Below are positions 15,830 to 23,338 of a stretch of DNA of 36,681 nt, in pieces. This DNA is from Planctomycetaceae bacterium. GTDB lineage: Bacteria > Planctomycetota > Planctomycetia > Planctomycetales > Planctomycetaceae. The stretch covers positions 1-36,681 of the forward strand of contig JAJDEI010000182.1 in NCBI GenBank assembly GCA_029259845.1, read 5' to 3'. The notes under the pieces are model-generated. The model was not told the origin of the DNA, made no database searches, and worked only from the letters and a program-made list of their open reading frames with translations. Position numbers and translations under genes: made by a program. Every line of letters begins with the position of its first letter. Position 1 is the first letter of the stretch.

Positions 15830-17002
15830 TCAAGCGGCATTCGCGATCGACGCCTGCGGCAGTGGCGGAAGGCCGAACAGGTCCCGAACGTCGTCGAGAA
15901 TACCCGCCTCAGAGTAGTGTGTTCCAACGAAATCTGCACACATCTGCTGCTGCCGACGCAAATCACCCAACGGAAGAGCGGCCGTTTCGGCAAACATGCG
16001 GGAAAAACCGCCTGAGGTGACGTCGCTCACCCGACGAATGGACGGGCAGGCGTGCAACGGACGGTAGGCCTCCAGGTCGGAGAGCACGGGAACGGCCCCG
16101 CAGGCCATCGCTTCGAGAATCGACGTCGAAAGCTGGTCCGTCCGCGGCACTGAAATCGCGAAATCGGCCGCCTGGAGCCATCTCGCGACGCCGTCCGCCG
16201 AAAGGAACTCGCTAATCAGCCGCACACGCGATCCCCGCGAAGAAGCGGCGATCACGTCCCGCACCTGACGGCTATAAGCCGCGTCGTCATTCCCGGAGAG
16301 TACCACCAGCCGCCCACGGGGGGCGCCCTCACAATAACGCAGGAAACCGGACACCACCTCAACTGTGCGGTACAGCGGCAGCGACCGGCGGTTGACGACC
16401 CACAACGACTCGTCGGCGGGAAGAGCGAACTCCCGCTTGAGGCTGCCGCGGGCTTCATCATCCACGGGCGTGAACACATCGGAGTCATACCCCAGGCTGA
16501 ACGTCCGAATGCGTTGTGCCGGCACGCCAAACTCTTGTTGGAGCGTTTGCGTCATCCGCGGCGTCGTCGCCGTCACCAACGTCGCCCGCTGCAGGACGCG
16601 ACGAATCATCGCGTGATACAGCCGTCCCCGGTCCGCCGCACCGAAGACTTCGCTGCCATACGTCGTCACAACATACGGACGCCGGCTGAGCCATGCCGTC
16701 AGGCCACTCCCCGAGGCGCAATGAGCATGCAGAACTTCACCCCGGTCCCGTCGTTTGCGAGACGCTTTCCAACCGGCCCACAGATACCGGAATACCATCG
16801 GCCCGGCTGACCCTTCCGGTGCCAGGAACTCCACGGGCACATCGGGCGCGGCTCCCTCCTGGGAACGCTCAGCCGTCTCAATCCGCACCGCCATTCCCGC
16901 GAGCCGAAACAGCTTCAGCCATCGCCAAACATGCACACTGTACGGATTCGCGATCAGCGTCACCGGCACATTCTCGTGTGGGCGATTTGATTCTTTTGTC
17001 AT
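15830..17002 (-). CDS. Glycosyltransferase, GT4-like (GT-B fold)
   Basis: 390-residue cytoplasmic or membrane-associated glycosyltransferase. The N-terminal domain begins VTLIANPYSVHVWRWLKLF, with HAHCASGSGLTAWL and PYVVTTYGSEVFG, as in GT4 enzymes. The C-terminal donor domain ends with STSILEAMACGAVPVLSD. The first acidic residue of the EX7E pair is Asp (in RTDQLS), the second is Glu in LEAMACG. The start at 17002 has an AGG six bases upstream. It lies 110 bp upstream of the dehydrogenase gene on the same strand and 147 bp after the next glycosyltransferase gene, a gap without recognisable features. Acceptor and donor sugars cannot be told. Confidence 0.85.
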   Translation of the reverse strand: MTKESNRPHENVPVTLIANPYSVHVWRWLKLFRLAGMAVRIETAERSQEGAAPDVPVEFLAPEGSAGPMVFRYLWAGWKASRKRRDRGEVLHAHCASGSGLTAWLSRRPYVVTTYGSEVFGAADRGRLYHAMIRRVLQRATLVTATTPRMTQTLQQEFGVPAQRIRTFSLGYDSDVFTPVDDEARGSLKREFALPADESLWVVNRRSLPLYRTVEVVSGFLRYCEGAPRGRLVVLSGNDDAAYSRQVRDVIAASSRGSRVRLISEFLSADGVARWLQAADFAISVPRTDQLSTSILEAMACGAVPVLSDLEAYRPLHACPSIRRVSDVTSGGFSRMFAETAALPLGDLRRQQQMCADFVGTHYSEAGILDDVRDLFGLPPLPQASIANAA

Positions 17003-17149
17003 TGATGCCTAACCGTCATGTCAACAAGATTCCGCCTCAAACATACGAGGCGCTCTCTTTGCCTGCGACACCGACAAGGAGCGCGTCTCCACCCGGCTCC
17101 CTGTCAGCCCCAATTCGTTATTTCCACTGCATATCCCCTTAGTCGGCTA

Positions 17150-18208
17150 TTAAGCGGACAGTTTGGGACGGCCGCGGTAGAGCTCATCGTAGAATCCAAG
17201 AGCGTCGTCCACATCAGCGACTCCGGCTGTCCGCCGCGAGCGGTTGCCGAGCGAATGGACCAGTTTTGTTTCCAGGTCTTTGTAATTCCCGGTTTCAAAC
17301 AATGTCGCCGCCTTCGGCCGTTTGCAAACGTCCGACGCGATCACGCGGACCCCATAGGAAATGGCATCCACCATGGCAATGCCACAGCTATCGACGGAGT
17401 TGGCACGAACATAGACATCACTATTCTTCAACACATAATTGAATGAGCCCTCATCAAGTTGGCCGATCAGATGAATGTGCGAACTCGCAGCCCTTGCCTC
17501 CGCGCAGATGGTGTTCAGAATCCCATCGCCATCAGGCCCATACAGACACAGCAGCAGACACACGTTCCTGTCCCTGGCCACGCGGCCAAAGGTGTCGATC
17601 AGTTCGCGATGGCTGTACGCGTTCGTCGGGTAGCCTGACGCGAACACGATTTGCTGGTACGACGAACGGAGGTACTCCACCGTGGCGATGATTTCGTCGG
17701 TCGGATCGTCCGTCGGGCCCGATGGCTTTACATAGCTGCCTCCCAGGAGCAATATGTCCGCAGGCACATTGTGGCCGATATAATAGCGGCATTGCAGCTG
17801 AGACAGTCCGACGATCTGATCGAGTCGTCGGACCAGCAGAAGCCAGAGCAGACGCGTGAGAAGAGAATCGCACGCGGCGAGATTTCCGTGATGCAGCGTC
17901 AGTATCCAGCGGGAGCGCCGCTTGGGCATCAACAGGAGCAACGGCAACGCCCGCGGCGTCGAGAAGTTAAAATGCACGGTTTCCTTGCCATAGACATGCT
18001 TGGTCAACCACACGTATTTCAACAGGCGGGAGCGCGGACAAATGAGATGCCGGACCCGGGGCGGGGCGGCGACCTTCTTGGTTTTCGGGTAGAGGTCAAG
18101 GATCTCGACTTCAGTTCGCGAACACACGCCCAATGCGAAGGCCAACCGCATGATAAATGTGGTCACCCCTCCGATCGGTTCCGGAAGTCCGCCGACGATC
18201 GTAATCAT
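17150..18208 (-). CDS. Glycosyltransferase, GT4-like, with Asp-X7-Asp in place of Glu-X7-Glu
   Basis: 352-residue GT-B glycosyltransferase beginning MITIVGGLPEPIGGVTTFI, the glycine-rich loop usual at the start of GT4 enzymes. The donor domain has IVFASGYPTNAYSHRELID and, near the C-terminus, RANSVDSCGIAMVDAISYGV followed by VIASDVCKRP. The two acidic positions of the retaining-GT motif are both Asp here, an uncommon but tolerated variant. The ATG at 18208 is preceded by GGGAG with six bases between and overlaps the TGA of the upstream Wzy-like gene (TGATG), so the two are translationally coupled. A TTG one codon earlier is the only near alternative. Specificity is unknown. Confidence 0.85.
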   Translation of the reverse strand: MITIVGGLPEPIGGVTTFIMRLAFALGVCSRTEVEILDLYPKTKKVAAPPRVRHLICPRSRLLKYVWLTKHVYGKETVHFNFSTPRALPLLLLMPKRRSRWILTLHHGNLAACDSLLTRLLWLLLVRRLDQIVGLSQLQCRYYIGHNVPADILLLGGSYVKPSGPTDDPTDEIIATVEYLRSSYQQIVFASGYPTNAYSHRELIDTFGRVARDRNVCLLLCLYGPDGDGILNTICAEARAASSHIHLIGQLDEGSFNYVLKNSDVYVRANSVDSCGIAMVDAISYGVRVIASDVCKRPKAATLFETGNYKDLETKLVHSLGNRSRRTAGVADVDDALGFYDELYRGRPKLSA

Positions 18209-19605
18209 CAATGTCTCCCGCCTTGGATGTTGCGCGTTCCCGCAACCGGCCCCACAATGGTTGCGCTTGCATTCCTGCGTCTGAGAATGTGCGCGTCGTG
18301 AGCGCGCCGGACGTTCTGATTTCGACTCTCATCGGTTGTTGGCGGTTGTCTGTTAGCCGATGGCGCCGTTTGGACGACGAGGGCCGCAGCGGCGTGTTTA
18401 TTGAGCGCCAGTCCGAGTACGAAAAACAGGAAATTGCCCGTGACCGAGTACGTCAGATTGGGCTGCGATAAATTGCCGATCAAAGTCGCGCCGAATGTCG
18501 CCGTTAACGCCCGCAACAGGTACCAGGCCGGCGTCCCCGGCATCGAAAACTTGGTCACATGCATCAGCCCCAGACCGCTGGCCAGCAGGACCAGCCCGTA
18601 TAACGTTGCCCCTAGGGCACCGGACTTGAACAGAATTTCCAGGTACTGCTGGTGCGGCGTGTCGAATTCGGCATAGTGGGAAAAGGACTCGAACGCATAG
18701 CCGAAGACCGGCCGCTCCGACCACAGGCCGATCGTCTGGGCCCAGATGTCGCCGCGCCCCGAGAAGGGGTCGCTCGATCCCACAGTCTCCGAAAACCGGT
18801 GTGTGAGACGTTCGATCCACAGCATCACATCCTGGTTCCCTGTCAACACGTCCAGCGTGCTGGAGAACGCCATCAGCATCATCACGCCAAAAATGGCCGC
18901 AAACACCGGCAGGTACACACGACCGGTGAGGTACAGATAGAACAGAATGCCGGAGGCCATCGCAGCGGTCGACGATCGCGACAGGGAGGTGACGACCATC
19001 ATCCCCGTCAGAAAGGCCACACCACGCAGCATCCACTTGCCCAATGGCATCGCGTGCGCATCGGCAGCTGCCAGCAGCAGGGGAACCATGATGCCGAACA
19101 ACGTCATCGCGCTGTTGGGGTAACCGTAAACGGGAAAACCGAACAGAAACCGTCCCCAGGCGATCTGAGGAAATCCGGGCGTGCAAACGCCCGTCGCGAA
19201 TGTTGCGACCGACGTCGCGGCGAACGCGATTGCAATCCTCTGCAACAACACGACCGGAGAAGTGATCGCTGACAGGTACGCGCCCAGCAGTACGAACACG
19301 ATCGGCTTGGCGAACTTGACCGCCGAGGCAACCCGGGACAGCTCGCTTGATTCCGCGCAAGCGGTCGCCGCCAGCCCCATGCAGTACAGGAGAACGACGA
19401 CCGCCGCCATCCGGGCGATGGAAAAACGCCAAAGGGCGACGCCCCGCGGAATCACCAGATCGCGGCGCCGGGGGATGAACACCAGCAACAGAAACAACAG
19501 GTCCGACCCAACCAGATCGACCGGCTTGCCGGCGACTTCCGCAGCCTGAAACGCAAGCGGCAGTGTCACCAGCAGCGCCACAAGCCAGGAGAACAGCCAG
19601 TTCAT
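18208..19605 (-). CDS. Wzy-like O-antigen polymerase/ligase family membrane protein
   Basis: 465-residue polytopic inner-membrane protein with about ten to twelve hydrophobic helices. A large loop near residues 245-315 has TLDVLTGNQDVMLWIERL, FSGRGDIWAQTIGLW, PVFGYAFESF and TPHQQYLEILFKSGALG. This arrangement is that of the Wzy_C (O-antigen ligase/polymerase) superfamily. The hydrophilic tail after about 415 is Arg/Asn-rich and unlike the rest. It is the first gene of the minus-strand block and is coupled by a 1-bp TGATG overlap to the following glycosyltransferase. The start at 19605 has no clear Shine-Dalgarno. Polymerase is the more natural reading inside a repeat-unit cluster, but ligase cannot be excluded. 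Confidence 0.82.
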   Translation of the reverse strand: MNWLFSWLVALLVTLPLAFQAAEVAGKPVDLVGSDLLFLLLVFIPRRRDLVIPRGVALWRFSIARMAAVVVLLYCMGLAATACAESSELSRVASAVKFAKPIVFVLLGAYLSAITSPVVLLQRIAIAFAATSVATFATGVCTPGFPQIAWGRFLFGFPVYGYPNSAMTLFGIMVPLLLAAADAHAMPLGKWMLRGVAFLTGMMVVTSLSRSSTAAMASGILFYLYLTGRVYLPVFAAIFGVMMLMAFSSTLDVLTGNQDVMLWIERLTHRFSETVGSSDPFSGRGDIWAQTIGLWSERPVFGYAFESFSHYAEFDTPHQQYLEILFKSGALGATLYGLVLLASGLGLMHVTKFSMPGTPAWYLLRALTATFGATLIGNLSQPNLTYSVTGNFLFFVLGLALNKHAAAALVVQTAPSANRQPPTTDESRNQNVRRAHDAHILRRRNASATIVGPVAGTRNIQGGRH

Positions 19606-19620
19606 GGGAGTGCCGTCTGC

Positions 19621-19636
19621 TGCGGCCGCGGCCGCA
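19621..19636. promoter_or_regulatory. Perfect 16-bp GC palindrome upstream of the Wzy-like gene
   Basis: TGCGGCCGCGGCCGCA reads the same on both strands and lies 15 bases upstream of the minus-strand start at 19605, in the divergent promoter region. It could be an operator or an RNA hairpin covering the ribosome site. Chance in GC-rich DNA is also possible. Confidence 0.3.
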
Positions 19637-19812
19637 CTTCATGCTGATGAAACGACTCGCCGGTCGCCGCGACGCACTCTCGTACGACCGCCCGTCTGCG
19701 ACGGCAAGGGATAAAGGCCGCGAACTGTCGGCCAATCTCCCGATGCCGTCAAGACGAATGCCGTCCTCGGATCTCCCAAACCCCTCGGCCGAATCGGTTT
19801 TCCGATTGACCT

Positions 19813-19840
19813 TTGCCCGCCCTGGGGGCCACCGTATACT
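19813..19840 (+). promoter_or_regulatory. Candidate sigma-70-type promoter for the bi-domain oxidoreductase operon
   Basis: TTGCCC at 19813-19818 and TATACT at 19835-19840 are separated by 16 bases, about 32 bases ahead of the ATG at 19872. It would drive the rightward operon from the 266-bp divergent region. No equally clear minus-strand promoter is visible there. Confidence 0.45.
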
Positions 19841-19871
19841 CCGCACCCGCTCGTGGAATAGGCTGACCCGT

Positions 19872-22124
19872 ATGCGCCAAATCCTTCAGTCCGTCAAAGA
19901 CGGAGAGACGCTCGTCTGTGATGTCCCCTGTCCGCAGGTGGGGCGCGGACAGCTTCTCATCCGCACGCACGCCACGCTCATCTCGGCGGGAACCGAACGG
20001 ATGCTCGTCGAGTTCGGCAAAGCCGGTTGGCTCGACAAGGCCCGTCAGCAGCCCGATAAAGTGCGACAGGTCCTCGATAAGGTCAAGACCGACGGCCTGT
20101 TTCCCACGCTGGAAGCGGTCCGCCACAAACTCGACCAACCGGTCCCGCTCGGTTATTGCAACGCCGGCAGCGTCCTCGAAGTCGGCACAGGCGTCGACGG
20201 CTTCGAGCCGGGCGACCGTGTCCTCTCCAACGGAGCCCACGCGGAGGTCGTCTGCGTCCCAAAGAATCTGTGCGCCCGTATCCCGGACGGCGTCTCCGAC
20301 GAATCAGCCGCGTTCGGCGTCGTCGCCGCGATCGGTTTGCAAGGCATTCGGCTCGCCCAACCGACGCTCGGCGAAACGTTCGTCGTCTCGGGACTCGGGC
20401 TCATTGGCTTGCTGACCGTCCAACTCCTGCGGGCCCACGGCTGCCGCGTTCTGGGACTCGATTTCAACGCCCGCCGGCTTGCGCAGGCCGCCGCGTTCGG
20501 TGCGGAGACGTTTAATCTGGCCGACGGTGATCCAATCCCCGCCGCGACCGCCTTCTCTCGAGGACGGGGCGTCGACGGCGTGCTCATCACCGCCGCGACC
20601 AACAGCGACGAACCGGTCCGTCAGGCGGCCCACATGTGCCGCAAGCGGGGACGCATCATCCTCGTCGGCGTCGCCGGGCTGCAACTGTCGCGGGCCGATT
20701 TTTACGAGAAGGAACTCAGCTTTCAGGTCTCCTGCTCCTACGGACCGGGCCGTTACGATCCCGCCTACGAACAGCAGGGGCACGACTACCCGCCCGGTTT
20801 CGTCCGTTGGACCGAACAACGCAACTTCGAGGCGGTCCTCGACATGATGCAGTCGGGACAACTCGATCCCCAACCGCTCATCACCCACCGTTTCGGCCTC
20901 GACAACACGGCCGACGCCTACGCCCTCATCAGCAGCGACCAACCGTCGCTCGGCGTGATTCTGCAATACCCCCAACCGGAGGAAACCCCCGACGCCGTCC
21001 TTCAGTCGACAACGGTCCGCAGCAGCCGCAAATCCAACAGCGCGACCGGCAACGCGACCGGCGCAGCACTTCGAGTCGCCTTTCTGGGGGCCGGCAACTT
21101 CGCGTCGCAGGTGTTGATTCCCGCGTTTCAGACGCGCGGCGCGCACCTCGCCCAGATCGCGTCACGTGGCGGCCTGACAGCCGCCATTGCCGGTCGCAAG
21201 TTCGGCTTCGACAAGGCCACCAGTGACACGGACGCGCCGTTCGCCAACCCGGACATCGGCGCGATCGTCATCGCCACGCGTCACGACTCGCACGCCGACC
21301 TTGTCTGCCGCGCTCTCAACGCTGGCAAACACGTCTTCGTCGAGAAGCCGCTCGCGCTCAACACCGAACAACTCGAAGACGTCCTCACCGCCGCCGCCAA
21401 CGTGCCGCAGCTGTTGATGGTCGGTTTCAACCGCCGGTTTGCCCCGCAGGTTCAGCGAATGCGAACTGTTCTCGCCGGAGCGCGGGAAGCGAAAGCCTTG
21501 GTGATGACCGTCAACGCCGGCAGCGTTCCGGCGGACCATTGGGTGCATGACCCGATCGCCGGCGGAGGACGCATCATCGGCGAGGGATGCCATTTCGTCG
21601 ACCTGCTGCGGTTTCTCTGCGGACACCCGATCACGTCGGTGCAGGCAACGATGTTTGGCCTCGCGGCCATCGACGAAACCCGCGACGACCGCATGACCTT
21701 CACCCTCTCGTTCGCAGACGGCTCGATGGGCACGGTGCACTACCTGGCGAACGGACACAAGGCGATTCCCAAGGAGCGGCTCGAAATCTTCTGTGGCGGA
21801 CGTGTCATGCAGCTCGACAACTTCCGCAAGCTGAAGGCGGTCGGATGGCCCGGACTGACGCGGATGAACCTCTGGAAACAGAACAAAGGCCACTCCGCCG
21901 GCGTCGCCGCATTCCTCACCGCAGTCCGTCAGGGCGGACCGCCACCGATCGCCCTCGACGAGCTCGCCGAGGTGAGCCGCGCGACCCTCGACATCGTCCG
22001 CGCCGCCGAAACGCAGGAAACGATCCATTACCACGATCCAGTCCCGATCCCAAACGATCCCGAAACGCAACCACTCGACGACCATGACGTCATCCCGCAG
22101 CAGCAGCCCACGCTTGCGGATTAG
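19872..22124 (+). CDS. Bi-domain oxidoreductase: alcohol-dehydrogenase-like domain fused to a Gfo/Idh/MocA domain
   Basis: 750-residue fusion. Residues about 1-365 form a medium-chain dehydrogenase with GYCNAGSVLEVGTGVDGFEPGDRV, ISAGTER near the N-terminus and the nucleotide-binding FVVSGLGLIGLLTVQLL. Residues about 395-750 form a Gfo/Idh/MocA oxidoreductase with FLGAGNFASQVLIPAF near 405, the EKPLAL motif near 490 and GRIIGEGCHFVDLLRFLCG. This exact two-domain order is known from many polysaccharide gene clusters, often next to a heparinase II/III-like gene as here. Its reaction is not firmly established. I start at 19872; the open frame back to 19563 precedes the promoter and lacks similarity. 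It is the first gene of the rightward block. The C-terminal 25 residues are Pro/Asp/Gln-rich and probably disordered. Confidence 0.9.
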   Translation: MRQILQSVKDGETLVCDVPCPQVGRGQLLIRTHATLISAGTERMLVEFGKAGWLDKARQQPDKVRQVLDKVKTDGLFPTLEAVRHKLDQPVPLGYCNAGSVLEVGTGVDGFEPGDRVLSNGAHAEVVCVPKNLCARIPDGVSDESAAFGVVAAIGLQGIRLAQPTLGETFVVSGLGLIGLLTVQLLRAHGCRVLGLDFNARRLAQAAAFGAETFNLADGDPIPAATAFSRGRGVDGVLITAATNSDEPVRQAAHMCRKRGRIILVGVAGLQLSRADFYEKELSFQVSCSYGPGRYDPAYEQQGHDYPPGFVRWTEQRNFEAVLDMMQSGQLDPQPLITHRFGLDNTADAYALISSDQPSLGVILQYPQPEETPDAVLQSTTVRSSRKSNSATGNATGAALRVAFLGAGNFASQVLIPAFQTRGAHLAQIASRGGLTAAIAGRKFGFDKATSDTDAPFANPDIGAIVIATRHDSHADLVCRALNAGKHVFVEKPLALNTEQLEDVLTAAANVPQLLMVGFNRRFAPQVQRMRTVLAGAREAKALVMTVNAGSVPADHWVHDPIAGGGRIIGEGCHFVDLLRFLCGHPITSVQATMFGLAAIDETRDDRMTFTLSFADGSMGTVHYLANGHKAIPKERLEIFCGGRVMQLDNFRKLKAVGWPGLTRMNLWKQNKGHSAGVAAFLTAVRQGGPPPIALDELAEVSRATLDIVRAAETQETIHYHDPVPIPNDPETQPLDDHDVIPQQQPTLAD

Positions 22125-22172
22125 CACGGCCGAGGCGGGTCGAATACTTCACCGGTCGTGCTGATCCGCAAG
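22113..22172 (+). repeat. Strong 16-bp inverted repeat spanning the stop codon of the bi-domain gene
   Basis: CTTGCGGATTAGCACG (22113-22128) pairs with CGTGCTGATCCGCAAG (22157-22172), leaving one U-G wobble and a 28-base loop. The stem contains the TAG at 22122-22124. It ends 48 bases before the epimerase ATG. It may protect the upstream mRNA or set the ratio between the two genes. There is no T-tract. Confidence 0.6.
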
Positions 22173-22220
22173 CGATCTTCGTGGTTCCCAGTAGAATTCT
22201 TGCGACGAAATCGATCTCTC

Positions 22221-23303
22221 ATGCACCTGTTACACGTTGTCGGAGCCCGGCCGAATTTCATGAAAGTCGCGCCGGTGATCCGCGCGTTCCGTGAACGTTC
22301 CGACGTCGAACAGACGCTCGTGCACACCGGCCAGCATTACGATCCGAACCTGTCGGACATCTTCTTCGAGCAACTGGAGATCCCGCGGCCAGATATCAGC
22401 CTTGAGGTCGGCTCCGGCTCGCACGCGCGGCAGACGGCGGAGATCATGATTCGCTTCGAGGAGAAGGTCCTGGAGCGGCAGCCGGACTGGGTGATGGTCT
22501 ACGGCGACATCAACTCGACAGTCGCCGCCGCGCTGGTCGCCGCCAAGTTGGGGATCAAGGTCGCCCACGTCGAAGCCGGACTGCGTTCCTTCGACCGGAC
22601 GATGCCCGAAGAACTCAACCGGCTGGTCACCGACCAACTCTCCGACCTGCTGCTGACGTCGTCTCCCGAAGCGGAAGTGAACCTCGCCAAAGAAGGAGTC
22701 TCCGGAGAGAAAGTGCAGTTCGTCGGCAACGTGATGATCGACACCGTGCGGTATCTCGTCGACAAAGCCCAAATGCCCGACATCCCGGGGCTGTCCGGCG
22801 AGTACGCCCTGCTGACCATGCACCGCCCGTCCAACGTCGACGTGCCCGAGACACTCCTCCGCATCCTGACGGCGCTGCGCGACATCAGCGAGAAGCTGCC
22901 GATCGTTTTTCCCATCCATCCCCGTACGAAAGCCCGCATCGCAGCGCTGGGCGGCGACGTACCCGAGGCCCCCCACCTGATCGTTGTCGATCCGGTGGGA
23001 TACGTCGAGAGCCTTGCACTCCAGAAGCACGCGAAACTCGTGATGACCGACTCCGGCGGACTTCAGGAGGAGACCACCGCCCTGGGGATTCCCTGCCTGA
23101 CGATCCGCGAGAACACCGAACGGCCGATCACCGTCACCGAAGGGACCAACACGCTCATCGGCACCGACATGGACCTGTTACGCACCGAAGTGGACAAAAT
23201 CCTCACCGGCAATGGAAAGGCGGGGCGGATTCCCGACAACTGGGACGGTCGCGCCGCCGAACGCATCGTCAACGTGATGGCGTCCGTTTCGCGGCACATT
23301 TGA
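22221..23303 (+). CDS. wecB: UDP-N-acetylglucosamine 2-epimerase (non-hydrolysing)
   Basis: 360-residue cytoplasmic enzyme interconverting UDP-GlcNAc and UDP-ManNAc (or the corresponding uronic forms, as WbpI does). Family landmarks in order: VVGARPNFMKVAPVIRAF at the N-terminus, TLVHTGQHYDPNLSD, VYGDINSTVAAAL, VAHVEAGLRSFDRTMPEE, LTMHRPSNVD, FPIHPRTKARI and TDSGGLQEETTALGIPC near the C-terminus. Length is normal. The ATG at 22221 begins the family N-terminus exactly; the ribosome site is weak. Together with the WbpA-type dehydrogenase it gives a route to an N-acetylhexosaminuronic acid. Its stop is followed after 35 bases by the heparinase-like gene. Confidence 0.94.
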   Translation: MHLLHVVGARPNFMKVAPVIRAFRERSDVEQTLVHTGQHYDPNLSDIFFEQLEIPRPDISLEVGSGSHARQTAEIMIRFEEKVLERQPDWVMVYGDINSTVAAALVAAKLGIKVAHVEAGLRSFDRTMPEELNRLVTDQLSDLLLTSSPEAEVNLAKEGVSGEKVQFVGNVMIDTVRYLVDKAQMPDIPGLSGEYALLTMHRPSNVDVPETLLRILTALRDISEKLPIVFPIHPRTKARIAALGGDVPEAPHLIVVDPVGYVESLALQKHAKLVMTDSGGLQEETTALGIPCLTIRENTERPITVTEGTNTLIGTDMDLLRTEVDKILTGNGKAGRIPDNWDGRAAERIVNVMASVSRHI

Positions 23304-23338
23304 AATATGCCGCGAAACGAACGAGATGCTTCGGATTC

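Noticed and set aside
18398-19846. Minus-strand open frame of 482 codons overlapping the Wzy-like gene in another frame
   Set aside because: Arg/Gly-rich composition without hydrophobic helices; the other frame gives a clean polytopic membrane protein with a coupled downstream gene.
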